Of a DNA stretch of 64,000 bases, positions 1-9,132 are shown in pieces. Source of the stretch: CAVTTH01 sp963737545 (lineage in GTDB: Bacteria > Verrucomicrobiota > Verrucomicrobiia > Chthoniobacterales > UBA10450). The translations under genes were made by a program, and so were the position numbers. Position 1 is the first letter of the stretch. Each line of letters opens with the position of its first letter. Below the pieces are notes generated by a model. The model was not told the DNA's origin. It saw nothing but the letters and a program-made list of their open reading frames with translations, and made no database searches. The stretch lies in contig CAVTTH010000001.1 in the NCBI GenBank assembly GCA_963737545.1, positions 372,001 through 436,000 of the forward strand, written 5' to 3'.

Positions 1-742
1 CTTTGCCGCCGCTCTTTTGAAATTCGAACGCGGCCTGGAGCTGCGATTGCAAATCGTTCCCGCTCCGCAACGGCACGTCGGTTTCCTCCATCAACTTGAG
101 CAGCGTCGTCTGCACTCCGCGCCCGCTCACGTCGCGACCGATCATGTTTCCCGCGGAAGCGATCTTGTCCACTTCGTCGATGTAAATGATTCCGAACTGC
201 GCCAGATTCACGTCGCCATCGGCTTTCTGCACCAGCTCGCGCACGAGATCCTCGACATCGCCCCCGACGTAACCGGTCTCGCTAAACTTCGTCGCGTCCG
301 CTTTCACGAACGGCACCTTCACCAGCTCGGCGATGTGCTTGATCAGATAAGTTTTTCCGACGCCGGTCGGCCCGACCAGGATGACGTTCTGCTTCGCGTA
401 TTCGGTCTCGTCGGCCCGCCGCGCATCTTCCTTCTCGAGCTGACGCTGATAATTGACATGGTTGTAGTGATCGCAAACGGCGATCGAGAGAACCTTCTTC
501 GCTTCGTCCTGCTTGATCACGAACCGATCGAGATGCGCCTTGATATCGCGCGGCAGAAAATTGAAAACGAATTCGTCGTCCGAATGCTTTTCGGGTTTCT
601 CATCCGCGCCGGCCTCGGCGGGTTCCGGCTGCATGAAGGTGGCAAAGGAAACCTTGTCCCCGAAGTTCGTTTTCATGAACTCCGAGAGCTTCGATTTCAA
701 TTCCTCCGGTGAAGGGAATGGCGGGTTTTGTTCTTGTTCCAT
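1..742 (-). CDS. ClpX-like AAA+ unfoldase (partial, C-terminus beyond window)
   Basis: The reverse strand is open from an ATG at 742 to the window edge, giving about 247 N-terminal residues of an AAA+ ATPase. Visible motifs are Walker A GPTGVGKT, the ClpX-like segment ADATKFSETGYVGGDVED, Walker B IIYIDEVDK, and GRDVSGRGVQTTLLKL, which closely follow ClpX. ClpX unfolds substrates for ClpP. The first ~75 residues contain no Cys pairs, so the usual N-terminal zinc-binding domain of ClpX is absent, and the region is acidic and Pro/Glu-rich instead. It may therefore be a ClpX paralogue rather than the housekeeping ClpX. It is divergent from the secreted protein gene that starts at 985. Confidence 0.85.
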   Translation of the reverse strand, partial: MEQEQNPPFPSPEELKSKLSEFMKTNFGDKVSFATFMQPEPAEAGADEKPEKHSDDEFVFNFLPRDIKAHLDRFVIKQDEAKKVLSIAVCDHYNHVNYQRQLEKEDARRADETEYAKQNVILVGPTGVGKTYLIKHIAELVKVPFVKADATKFSETGYVGGDVEDLVRELVQKADGDVNLAQFGIIYIDEVDKIASAGNMIGRDVSGRGVQTTLLKLMEETDVPLRSGNDLQSQLQAAFEFQKSGGK

Positions 743-1350
743 GTAAAAGGCTGAGCGCGGTATCACGTGAAAGCTAACAGCGCAAACTGATGTGTAAATT
801 GGACTCTTCCGGCCCCGCGGCGTTGAATCAATAAAACGACAGGGTTAATGCGCGATTTGGAGTGAAGTGCTCGTGTTCCATAGCGACGCGCCGCCGAAGG
901 CGTTGCCATAACAAAGCTCGACATTCGCAAGGCCACCCTTTAAGAACGATTCTCAGTTACCGTTACGCGACATTTTCAATTCTTATGAAAATGCGTTTGT
1001 CACTCCTTTCTACCGCGTTGCTCCTGCTCGGCGGCGCGGGGGCGGTGCGCGCGCAATCCGCGCTCGACGGTTTTGATCCCAACGCGAATGGCGCGATTCG
1101 CGTTGCCGTCATGCAACCGGACGGGAAGATTCTCATCGGCGGCGATTTTACCACGCTCTCGCCCAATGGCGGAGCGACCGTTACGCGCAACTTCATCGCG
1201 CGCTTGAACCCGGACGGAACGGTCGACCCCGCCTTTAATCCGAACGCGAACGGTTCCGTCAATACCATCGCTTTGCAGGCGAACGGCAAGATCTTAGTGG
1301 GCGGCTTTTTCGCCGAATCGATCGGCACCCCGACCATTGGCGGACAGACG

Positions 1351-1636
1351 CGCAACCGCATCGCCCGGCTCGATCCTGTCACCGGATCGGCTGATTCCTT
1401 CGACCCGAATGCGAACGGCCAGGTCTTTTCCCTCGTGGTGCAGGCCGACGGCAAGATCCTGGTGGGCGGCGAATTCAGTGGAACGAACAGCATTGGCGGA
1501 CAGGCACGCAACCGCATCGCCCGGCTCGATCCTGTCACCGGATCGGCGGATTCCTTCGACCCGAATGCGAACGGCCAGGTCTTTTCCCTCGTGGTGCAGG
1601 CCGACGGCAAGATCCTGGTGGGCGGCGATTTTAGCG
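1351..1636 (+). repeat. Near-identical 156-bp tandem duplication inside the delta-60 gene
   Basis: The block beginning cgcaaccgcatcgcccgg at 1351 recurs at 1507. Over about 125 bp I see only one difference before the copies diverge. The period is 52 codons, so the duplication keeps frame. Confidence 0.8.
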
Positions 1637-2543
1637 GAGCGAACAGCATCGGCGGACAGACGCGCAATAACATAGCCCGGCTCGATGCCACGACCGGCCT
1701 GGCTGATTCGTTCAACCCGAGCGCGAACAATGTTGTCCGTGCAATCGCGGTGCAGGCGGACGGCACGATTTTGGCAGGCGGTCTCTTTACCACCATTGGC
1801 GGACAGATGCGCAACCGCATCGCCCGGCTTGATGCCAGCATGGGCCTGGCTGACTCGTTCAACCCGAACGCAAACGGTGACCGTCTATCTCGATCGTGGT
1901 ACAGGCCGACGGCAAGATCCTGGTGGGCGGCGCTTTTAGCGGAGCGAACAGCATCGGCGGACAGACGCGCAACCGCATCGCCCGGCTCGATGTCGCTACC
2001 GGATTGGCTGATTCGTTCAACCCGAGCGCGAACGGTAACGTCCTTGCCATCGCGGTGCAGGCGGACGGCAAGATTCTAGCGGGCGGCAGTTTCAACGGAG
2101 CGAACAGCATCGACGGGCAGACGCGCAATTTCATCGCCCGGTTGGAGACCGATGGGAGACTCGACCAGACGCTCAATCTCAGCATCGCCGGCGCCTATCT
2201 TAGCGCCACGGTCGTGCAGCGGGACGGCAAGATTCTCATCGGCGGTGGCTTTACCGCCGTTCTGGGCATGACGCGCAACTATATTGCCCGGTTGAATACG
2301 GATGGTACGCTCGACCTCGGCTTCAACCCGAACGCGGACAATTCTGTCCATGCAATCGCGGTGCAATCGGACGGCAAGATTTTGGCGGGCGGTATCTTCC
2401 AAACCATCGGCGGAGCGACGCGCTTCGTCATCGCCCGGCTCGATGGTGCTACCGGAGCGGCGGATTCGTTCAACCCGAACGCGAACGCTGGCGTCAATGC
2501 AATCGCCGTGCAGGCGGATGGCAAGATTTTAGTGGGCGGCAAT

Positions 2544-2830
2544 TTCACCAGCATCGGTGGACTGCCGCGCAACCACATCGCCCGCCTCGATGCCACGACC
2601 GGCTTGGCTGATTCATTCGATCCGAACGCGAACAATGATGTCCTTTCAATCGCGGTGCAGGCGGACGGCAAGATTTTAGTGGGCGGCCTTTTCACCAGCA
2701 TCGGTGGACTGCCGCGCAACCACATCGCCCGCCTCGATGCCACGACCGGCTTGGCTGATTCATTCGATCCGAACGCGAGCAATTGGGTCTTTTCAATCGC
2801 GGTGCAGGCGGACGGCAAGATTTTAGCGGG
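2544..2830 (+). repeat. 147-bp tandem duplication inside the delta-60 gene
   Basis: The block gcatcggtggactgccgcgc at 2551 recurs at 2698 with over 100 bp essentially identical on each side. The period is 49 codons and keeps the frame. It differs in length from the 156-bp duplication upstream, so the two arose separately. Confidence 0.8.
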
Positions 2831-4059
2831 CGGCCTTTTCACCTTGCTCGCGCCGAACGGCGGAGCGGAGGTGACGCGCAACCGCATCGCTCGCCTGAAC
2901 GCGGACGGCACGCTGGACGCCGCCTTCAACCCGAACGCAAATGGCGGTGTCGAGGCAATCGCGGTGCAGGCGGACGGCGAATTTTGGTGGGCGGGGTTTT
3001 CAATCAACAGTTCGGAACACCAAGCATCGGCGGGCAAACGCGCAACTGCATCGCCCGCCTCGATGCCACCACCGGGTTGGCAGATTCGTTCGACCCGAAC
3101 GCGAACATTGGTGGCTTGGGCTTTGGCGTCGGTTCAATCGCGGTGCAGGCGGACGGCAAAATTTTAGCGGGCGGCGATTTCAGCAGCATCGGCGGACAGA
3201 CGCGCAATCTTTTCGCACGTTTGAGTAACGACACCGCCGCGCTGCAAAACGTGACCATGACGCAAACCATCATTACCTGGACACGCGGCGGCTCAAGCCC
3301 GCAATTCACGCGCGTCACCTTTGAGTATTCAACCGACAACGTGAGCTACTCCTCGTTAGGCGTCGGCACAGCAACCGGAAGCAACTGGAGTCTGACTGGT
3401 TTAGCCTTACCGACAGGACAGAACTTCTACATCCGCGCTCGCGGTTATTATCGCAGCGGCTACCACAACGGCTCGGAGAGCATCGCTGAATCCGTGCGGA
3501 ATGCGTTTCTTTCTGCTAGCCCATTGCAACTAACAACTGCGGTTTCACGCAAGACACATGGCGGCGCGGGAGACTTCGAGGTGAACTTGCCCCTCGCCGG
3601 TGAACCTGGCGTGGAATGCCGCAGCAGCGGCGGCAATCACACGCTCGAATTCACGGCGAGCAACAATCTCGTCAGCGGCAACGCCAGCGTGACCACAGGG
3701 ACAGGCAGCGTTGCAGGAAGTCCGATCTTCGCCGGCAACACCATGACCGTGAACCTGACCGGTGTGACCGACGTGCAGAAGATCACGGTGACTTTAAGCA
3801 ACGTCACCGACAGCTTCGCCCAGGTCCTGCCGGACACCGATGTGAGCGTGAACATGCTGATCGGCGATACGAATGGGAACAAAACCGTGAATGCCGGCGA
3901 TGTCGCGCAGACGAAAGGGCAATCGGGTGCGCCGGTAACCGCGGCCAATTTCCGCGAGGACGTCAACGCGAACGGAACCGTCAACGCCGGAGATACGGCC
4001 CAGGTCAAGGCCAACGCCGGCCATTCCGTGCCGTAATCAATCACGACGAATGTAGCAAC

Positions 4060-4082
4060 GACGGACGGCCCGGCGGTCCGTC
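4060..4082. repeat. Hairpin between convergent genes
   Basis: GACGGAC at 4060-4066 pairs with GTCCGTC at 4076-4082 around a GC-rich loop, followed by cctacc. It lies 24 bp after the delta-60 stop and just before the end of the convergent thioredoxin gene, so it could act as a bidirectional terminator, although there is no T-run. It resembles the GTAGGGACG palindrome at 46971. Confidence 0.4.
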
Positions 4083-4108
4083 CCTACCGGTAGACATTTC
4101 CTACCGAG

Positions 4109-4997
4109 CTAATGGCCCAGCGCGAGCTGACTGGCAGTCTGTCCGGCAAAGATCGCTTCGAGATCGGCCATGACTTTCGCGGGGCCGAGATATTTTTCGC
4201 CCTGGTAACTGTCGGATATGACTCTCCCGCTGGCGTCCACCAGAACGAGGCAGGGAATTCCTTTCCCCTCGTACCGGTTCAGCGCCTCTTTGCTGCCGAT
4301 CTTCGCGAAATCAATCGCCGGCCACGGCATGTTCGCTTCCTTCATATAGGTTTCCATATTGAAGGGTTGGCGATCGTTACTGATGAAGATCAGTTCAAAT
4401 TCCGGATGCTGGGGCGCGACACGATTGTAAAAATCAACCAACTGCGGCGTGAACTTCCGGCACGGCCCGCACCAGTGGGCGGAAAAGTAGAGGGCGAAGA
4501 GCGCTTTCTTCTCGAGCGGTGCGTCATCGAAACGAGCCAGACTGCCGTTCTTCCACTGAACCAGATCGCCTTTGAGCATGGGATAGATCGCATTCGCCGT
4601 TGCCGGCTGCGAGGCTGCCCGCGCCCGTTCCTGGGCGAGCTGACTCTGATAAAGCGTATTGAATTTGCGGGATTCCGCCGCTTGCATGGCGCGCCGTTGC
4701 GCCTGCGCCGCGATTTCCGCCTGCGCCTGAATCGCTTCGTCGGGCGAGACGGAGTAGGTGCCGTTTTTCAGCGCGGCGATCAAGGCGGCGCTCGCCCCGG
4801 ATTGAACAAGATTTTTCTCGGCCGTGGCATCCAGCACATCGACGAAATGACGCCTCGGCCAGTTCTTCCGCGACTGCTTCGCTGGAATATCCGGAGCGCA
4901 GCATGAGCCCGATTTCCTTTGTGGTTAGGGGAATCGGCCGCGCGGGAAGACTGGAGGCGAAAAGAAGAACCGGGAGGACGATGCAAAGGGCGCGCAT
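4109..4997 (-). pseudogene. Nucleoredoxin-like thioredoxin-fold protein, one frameshift
   Basis: The ATG at 4997 gives a signal peptide (MRALCIVLPVLLFASSLPA) and the segment SEAVAEELAE. Near 4845 the frame shifts by +1 (one extra base), and the protein continues with VDVLDATAEKNL, a Gln/Ala-rich helical region and a thioredoxin fold. The active site is WCGPCRKF, followed by FELIFISNDRQPF and the cis-Pro region GIPCLVLVD, typical of tryparedoxin/nucleoredoxin proteins (Thioredoxin_8). The expected role is a periplasmic thiol-disulfide oxidoreductase. The catalytic domain (4109-4837) is intact, so only export is lost if the shift is real. It converges with the delta-60 gene. Confidence 0.8.
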
Positions 4998-5027
4998 CGT
5001 TCTTGAATGAGCAGAAGATGCGCCAGC

Positions 5028-6815
5028 CTAGGGTGCCTTGTTCCCCGCTTCGGGAATGATCAACGGCAGGTAAGCGCCATACTCGGGCTTGGCCTTGGCC
5101 GCCGCGTTGGCGAGGAAGCGCGCAGGCTCGGGCTGTCCGGTTTCGTTAGCGAAAACCGCAGAAAGCCATTCTCGATCGGCGGCCTCCGCAGCCGGCACCT
5201 TTGCAATCAGCCAATTCGCGATTGCCAGCAGCGTTGCCGGAGAAAACTTCGTCCAATTGAGTTCAGTGGAGCCGTGCGGCATCATCAGGTTGAGTCGCGC
5301 CTCTGACGCGTGCTTGATCCCGGTGTATTGCATTCCCGTCACGTCGGAAATCGCTCCAGTGAATCTGACGCGATTCAAATCTTCGATGAAATGCGTTTTC
5401 CAATCGACCAGCCACTGCGCCTTTTTCGCCAGGTTTTCTTGCGATTCTTTCAAGGATGGTTCCGAAAACTGTGCTTTCGCAATCGCATCCCGCGCGCCGG
5501 CAAAATCGTAAGCCCCTACTTTTTGCCGATACGCCGCGAGCATCGCCTTCCAGCCGGGACTTTCCTTCTCCATCAACTCGCGCCGTTGACGTTCCTTCAT
5601 TTCGTTCTCGGCCTTTTCACGAGCGGCGACTTCGGAAGCCATCTGCTTCTCTTTCATCTGCCCGGCCGGCGATTCTTGTTGTGCTGCTGCCTCGGGATGC
5701 TCGAGAGGCGCCGGTTTTTCAAGTTGACTCGTCTCAGCAGGGACTACGGCGGCACTGCGATCGCCATTTTTCTGCCACCAAAAGAAAGCGACGGTACCGG
5801 CAGCCACGAGAAACACAATCAGCGCGAGAATTGCCGGCCAACGTCGTCGACTGATGGAGGTCACTTGTTCAGAAGAAGGATGAAGGGCCTGCTTCGCGCG
5901 CTGCAACGCTTTGATTAATTCCTGGTAGGAGCCAAAGCGCTGCGCCGGATTTGGCGCGAGCATGCGCATGATCGTCCGGGACGTCTCGTCAGAAATATCC
6001 GGCGCGACCTCCGCCAGGACGAGCGGCTGGTTCTTTAACTCCCGCAGCGCACTGGCGGAATTCGTTTCACCTTCGATGGGCGGTCGACCGGCGAGCGCCT
6101 GAAAGAGCGTCGCCCCGAGACTGTATATGTCGCTCCGGAAGTCCTCGGGCTCATTGTTTAAATTTTCTGGCGCGACATAATAGGGAGTGCCCCATATTTC
6201 TCCCTTCGTTTCCGTCTTTTGGTCAGCTGCACCAGCCAGTCCAAAATCCACGATCTTCGCGGTCTGTTCGTCGGAAAAAAGAATGTTCGCCGGTTTGATG
6301 TCGCGATGAATGAGCCCTTTTTCCTGCGCCGCGGCCAGGCCATTCGCAATCTGGATACCGATATCGAGAACACGTTCCTCGGGGATGCGTTTCAGTTGCG
6401 CGATCAAATCATCGAGACTCCCGTGATCGACCAGTTCCATCACGACATAACGTTGACCATGATCGTTGCCCAACGAGTAAACCTTCACGACATGCGGATG
6501 ATTGATGGATGCCGTGACGCGGGCTTCGTGTTGCAGTTGCAAGGTGGGATCGGCGGCCGATTCCGCTTCCGATCGAATAAGCTTGAGCGCGACGAGACGA
6601 TCGAGCTGCGTGTCCCGCGCTTTGTAAACCGTGCCCATGCCGCCCGTGCCCAGCGTTTCGAGAAGGAGAAAATTATCGAAGGAACGTTCGACCCGCAGTT
6701 TCTCGCCACACTGCGGGCAGGCGACCCGGGCCAGCGGCTCGGCCTTCGACGCATCGACCCTCGTGCCGCATGCCGGACACGACAAAATCCCCGCGTCAGT
6801 TTCAGCTTCGGACAT
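5028..6815 (-). CDS. Membrane Ser/Thr protein kinase with N-terminal zinc ribbon
   Basis: 595 residues. A two-Cys-pair zinc ribbon (CPACG at ~13, CPQCG at ~33) precedes a Hanks-type kinase domain (~49-310) with the glycine loop GTGGMGTVYKA, the ATP lysine in VALKLI, the catalytic loop HRDIKPAN and DFGLAG. A single membrane helix (~327-347, LALIVFLVAAGTVAFFWW) is followed by a charged Gln/Glu-rich stretch, likely coiled coil, and a Cys-poor extracytoplasmic domain of about 180 residues that I do not recognise. This is the PknB-like layout, with a sensor part outside the membrane. It is divergent from rluD, whose start is 56 bp away. Confidence 0.92.
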   Translation of the reverse strand: MSEAETDAGILSCPACGTRVDASKAEPLARVACPQCGEKLRVERSFDNFLLLETLGTGGMGTVYKARDTQLDRLVALKLIRSEAESAADPTLQLQHEARVTASINHPHVVKVYSLGNDHGQRYVVMELVDHGSLDDLIAQLKRIPEERVLDIGIQIANGLAAAQEKGLIHRDIKPANILFSDEQTAKIVDFGLAGAADQKTETKGEIWGTPYYVAPENLNNEPEDFRSDIYSLGATLFQALAGRPPIEGETNSASALRELKNQPLVLAEVAPDISDETSRTIMRMLAPNPAQRFGSYQELIKALQRAKQALHPSSEQVTSISRRRWPAILALIVFLVAAGTVAFFWWQKNGDRSAAVVPAETSQLEKPAPLEHPEAAAQQESPAGQMKEKQMASEVAAREKAENEMKERQRRELMEKESPGWKAMLAAYRQKVGAYDFAGARDAIAKAQFSEPSLKESQENLAKKAQWLVDWKTHFIEDLNRVRFTGAISDVTGMQYTGIKHASEARLNLMMPHGSTELNWTKFSPATLLAIANWLIAKVPAAEAADREWLSAVFANETGQPEPARFLANAAAKAKPEYGAYLPLIIPEAGNKAP

Positions 6816-6871
6816 CAGGGCGATTCTAACATTCGCATCTCGGTGAGCAAAGGCCGACCCTCTCGGACCGG

Positions 6872-7786
6872 ATGGAAGCGACGATAGAACTGCGAGTGCC
6901 CGGCGCGCAAGCCGGGATGCGCCTCGATCGTTATCTCGCCGTCGAAGTCGCTGAGCTGTCGCGAGCGCGTTTGCAAACGTTGATTCGGACGGGCTTCGTT
7001 AGGCTGAATGGCGAAGTCGCGCGGCCGCGTGAGTTGGTCCGCCGCGATGATCTTGTTCGAATCACTTTGCCACCGATCGAGAAGATTGAGAACGAGGCCG
7101 AAAACATTTCACTGAATGTTCTGTTTGAAGATGGCGATCTTCTCGTCGTCAACAAACCATCGGGCATGGTCGTTCACCCGGGCGCGGGGAATCGCGAGCA
7201 TACGCTGGTGAATGCGTTGCTGGCTCACTGCACGAACCTCTCGGGCATCGGTGGGAAAGAACGACCCGGGATCGTGCATCGACTCGACAAGGAAACGAGC
7301 GGTTGCGTCGTCGTCGCGAAAAATGATTTCACGCACCAGGATTTGGCGAAGCAATTTGCCTCGCGCGAAGTGGAGAAGATTTATCTCGCGGTCGTCAACG
7401 GCACGTTCAAGAAGAATGCCGGCGTCATCGACGCGGCGATCGGCCGGCATCGCGTCCATCGGCAAAAGATGGCGGTGATGCCAGGACGCGGGCGTGTTGC
7501 GAAAACGTCGTATCGCGTTCTTCATTCCGGCGGCGGAAAGAGCGTGGTGGAATGCGCGCTTCACAGCGGACGCACTCACCAGATTCGTGTTCACCTCCAT
7601 CACATTGGCCATCCTGTCCTCGGCGACAAAGTTTATGCACCGAAACTGGCGAACGAATTTCCCCGCCAAATGCTCCACGCATGGAAATTAGGCTTCCGTC
7701 ATCCGCGCACGAACAAATTTCAGAAATTCGAAGCGCCGTTGCCTGATGATTTTAAGCTGGCGATTCGCGCGGTGACGGAGGCGTAA
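6872..7786 (+). CDS. rluD: RluD-type 23S rRNA pseudouridine synthase
   Basis: 304 residues. An N-terminal S4 RNA-binding domain (~15-75, AGMRLDRYLAVEVAELSRARLQ) is followed by a pseudouridine synthase domain with the catalytic-Asp motif GIVHRLDKETSG, the downstream VVAKND, and the C-terminal ECALHSGRTHQIRVH motif. These place it in the RluA/RluC/RluD family; RluD modifies helix 69 of 23S rRNA. The length is slightly below the usual ~320. The assignment to RluD rather than RluC is less certain than the family. Confidence 0.9.
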   Translation: MEATIELRVPGAQAGMRLDRYLAVEVAELSRARLQTLIRTGFVRLNGEVARPRELVRRDDLVRITLPPIEKIENEAENISLNVLFEDGDLLVVNKPSGMVVHPGAGNREHTLVNALLAHCTNLSGIGGKERPGIVHRLDKETSGCVVVAKNDFTHQDLAKQFASREVEKIYLAVVNGTFKKNAGVIDAAIGRHRVHRQKMAVMPGRGRVAKTSYRVLHSGGGKSVVECALHSGRTHQIRVHLHHIGHPVLGDKVYAPKLANEFPRQMLHAWKLGFRHPRTNKFQKFEAPLPDDFKLAIRAVTEA

Positions 7787-7793
7787 AGTTCCG

Positions 7794-9125
7794 TCAGCCG
7801 GACGCGTCGCTTGTTGTGTCCCTTCGCGCCAATCCAAAAAGCAGGGCGAGAAGGGGTGGAATGATAATCATCCCGCGCATCCAGAGTTCGGCGTGCCAAG
7901 GCAGGGCAAAGAGCCGTTCGTTCCAGAAAAGATAATAAACGAAAAGCGTGACCGACAAGACGTGCCAGGCGTAAGCCCGTTTCCAGGTGGCAAGCGGCAG
8001 AATCCACGCACAATACCAGGGGTGAAGCACCGGGCTCAAAATCAGCACCGCCCCCAGCACCCAGAGCATTCCACGCGTCCAGTTGCGAACAAAGAGGATC
8101 GAAATGAGCACGACGCAGAGGACCAGGATGACATTATAATGATAATTCCTTTGGTGCGTATTCGCCCAGAAGAGGTCTTCGATCGACCACCAGAAAAGAT
8201 CGTTCAGCCGCGTCACCGGGACGAAACGGCCTAACGACTCGACGACATTCGACAATCCGTAGAAACAACCGAGCGCGGCGGGAATGGCGAGCGAGACAAA
8301 GAGTGTGACTGCCCGAACTCCGAGCGGCCAGATGCAGACGAGTAAGAGCAGCACCGGCATTAGTTTGAGCGAAATGGCGAGGCCGAAAGCCGTCGCGGCT
8401 GCGAACGCGAACAGCCATTTCCGACGCGCCTCCGTCGCCACCACACTTCTCGATAAGAACAGGATCCCGGCCATCATCGACAAGATCATGAGGCTGTCGA
8501 AATGTGCGGCACCGGCAAAGCTGTACACGATCAGCGGATTCCACGCATACCAGGCAGCCTGCGAATAACGACTCTTGCCTCCAATCAGCAAAAGCAGCAC
8601 GCCGGCTGTTGCGAGGTCGGCTGCGGCGAAGAGAATTTTGTAAAGGAGCGGGCGATCACTGACGAGCTTCAGAGCTTTGAAGAGCAATTCGGCTCCCGGC
8701 GGGTAGGCTACCTGATAGTCGCGATGATTGATCCGCTCCCATTTCGGAAATCTCGCACGAACTGATTCCAGTCTGGAATCGTCAGGCGCATTCAAATAGG
8801 GATTAAATCCCGCGCCCTGAATCTCGCCGTCCCATTGGTAACGCCATAAGTCATCGCTCGGAGCAAGCGGAAGAGCGATCAAGCGAAGAAGAACAGCGAC
8901 GCTCCAAAAAATCACCGCCTGGCCACGGAAATTCTCGAAAATTGCGAAAGGCGTAACCGCAACCAGAAAAGCCACTCCGCAGAAGAGAGCGGCCGTAACG
9001 AACTTCACCGGCATCACCTCGAGGGTCCAATCGTCGAACCGATTTAGCACAGCAAAAAGCAAGATCTCGGCGAGGAGCGCGACGGAAAAGCGCACGATTG
9101 GCAGGAGCGGGATCTTTTTGTCCAT
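7794..9125 (-). CDS. GT-C type membrane glycosyltransferase (GT87/mannosyltransferase-like)
   Basis: 443 residues, with about ten to eleven hydrophobic segments over the whole length. After the second membrane segment the loop reads SDDLWRYQWDGEIQGAGFNPY, an acidic loop typical of polyprenol-phosphate-sugar-dependent GT-C transferases. The conserved NPLIVYSFAGAAHFD and a C-terminal HPWYCAWILP also fit this group. It probably transfers a hexose from a lipid carrier at the outer face of the inner membrane. It starts 7 bp below the GH/GT2 fusion gene on the same strand, so the two are very likely co-transcribed and work on one envelope or secreted glycan. Confidence 0.75.
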   Translation of the reverse strand: MDKKIPLLPIVRFSVALLAEILLFAVLNRFDDWTLEVMPVKFVTAALFCGVAFLVAVTPFAIFENFRGQAVIFWSVAVLLRLIALPLAPSDDLWRYQWDGEIQGAGFNPYLNAPDDSRLESVRARFPKWERINHRDYQVAYPPGAELLFKALKLVSDRPLLYKILFAAADLATAGVLLLLIGGKSRYSQAAWYAWNPLIVYSFAGAAHFDSLMILSMMAGILFLSRSVVATEARRKWLFAFAAATAFGLAISLKLMPVLLLLVCIWPLGVRAVTLFVSLAIPAALGCFYGLSNVVESLGRFVPVTRLNDLFWWSIEDLFWANTHQRNYHYNVILVLCVVLISILFVRNWTRGMLWVLGAVLILSPVLHPWYCAWILPLATWKRAYAWHVLSVTLFVYYLFWNERLFALPWHAELWMRGMIIIPPLLALLFGLARRDTTSDASG

Positions 9126-9132
9126 CTCTTAA

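Larger units (their letters stand above)
985..4036 (+). pseudogene. Secreted delta-60 repeat protein with dockerin-like C-terminus, two frameshifts
   Basis: The ATG at 985 starts a good signal peptide (MKMRLSLLSTALLLLGGAGA...AQS). It is followed by about fourteen units of the delta-60 type, each with a core like AVQADGKILVGG and RNRIARLD, which is predicted to be beta-rich and propeller-like. After the repeats come a fibronectin-like segment (about 3230-3520) and a C-terminal pair of calcium-loop motifs, DTNGNKTVNAGD and DVNANGTVNAGD, resembling a type I dockerin. The frame is broken twice, near 1885 and near 2980, each consistent with a one-base deletion; the homology continues in the new frame both times. 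Without the breaks the product would be roughly 1,015 residues. It is either a decayed surface/secreted protein or a gene with sequencing errors in repeats. Confidence 0.8.

Noticed and set aside
1337..1939. Open frames in other frames and on the reverse strand of the delta-60 gene
   Set aside because: Same repeat effect; no signal peptide, no plausible domain.
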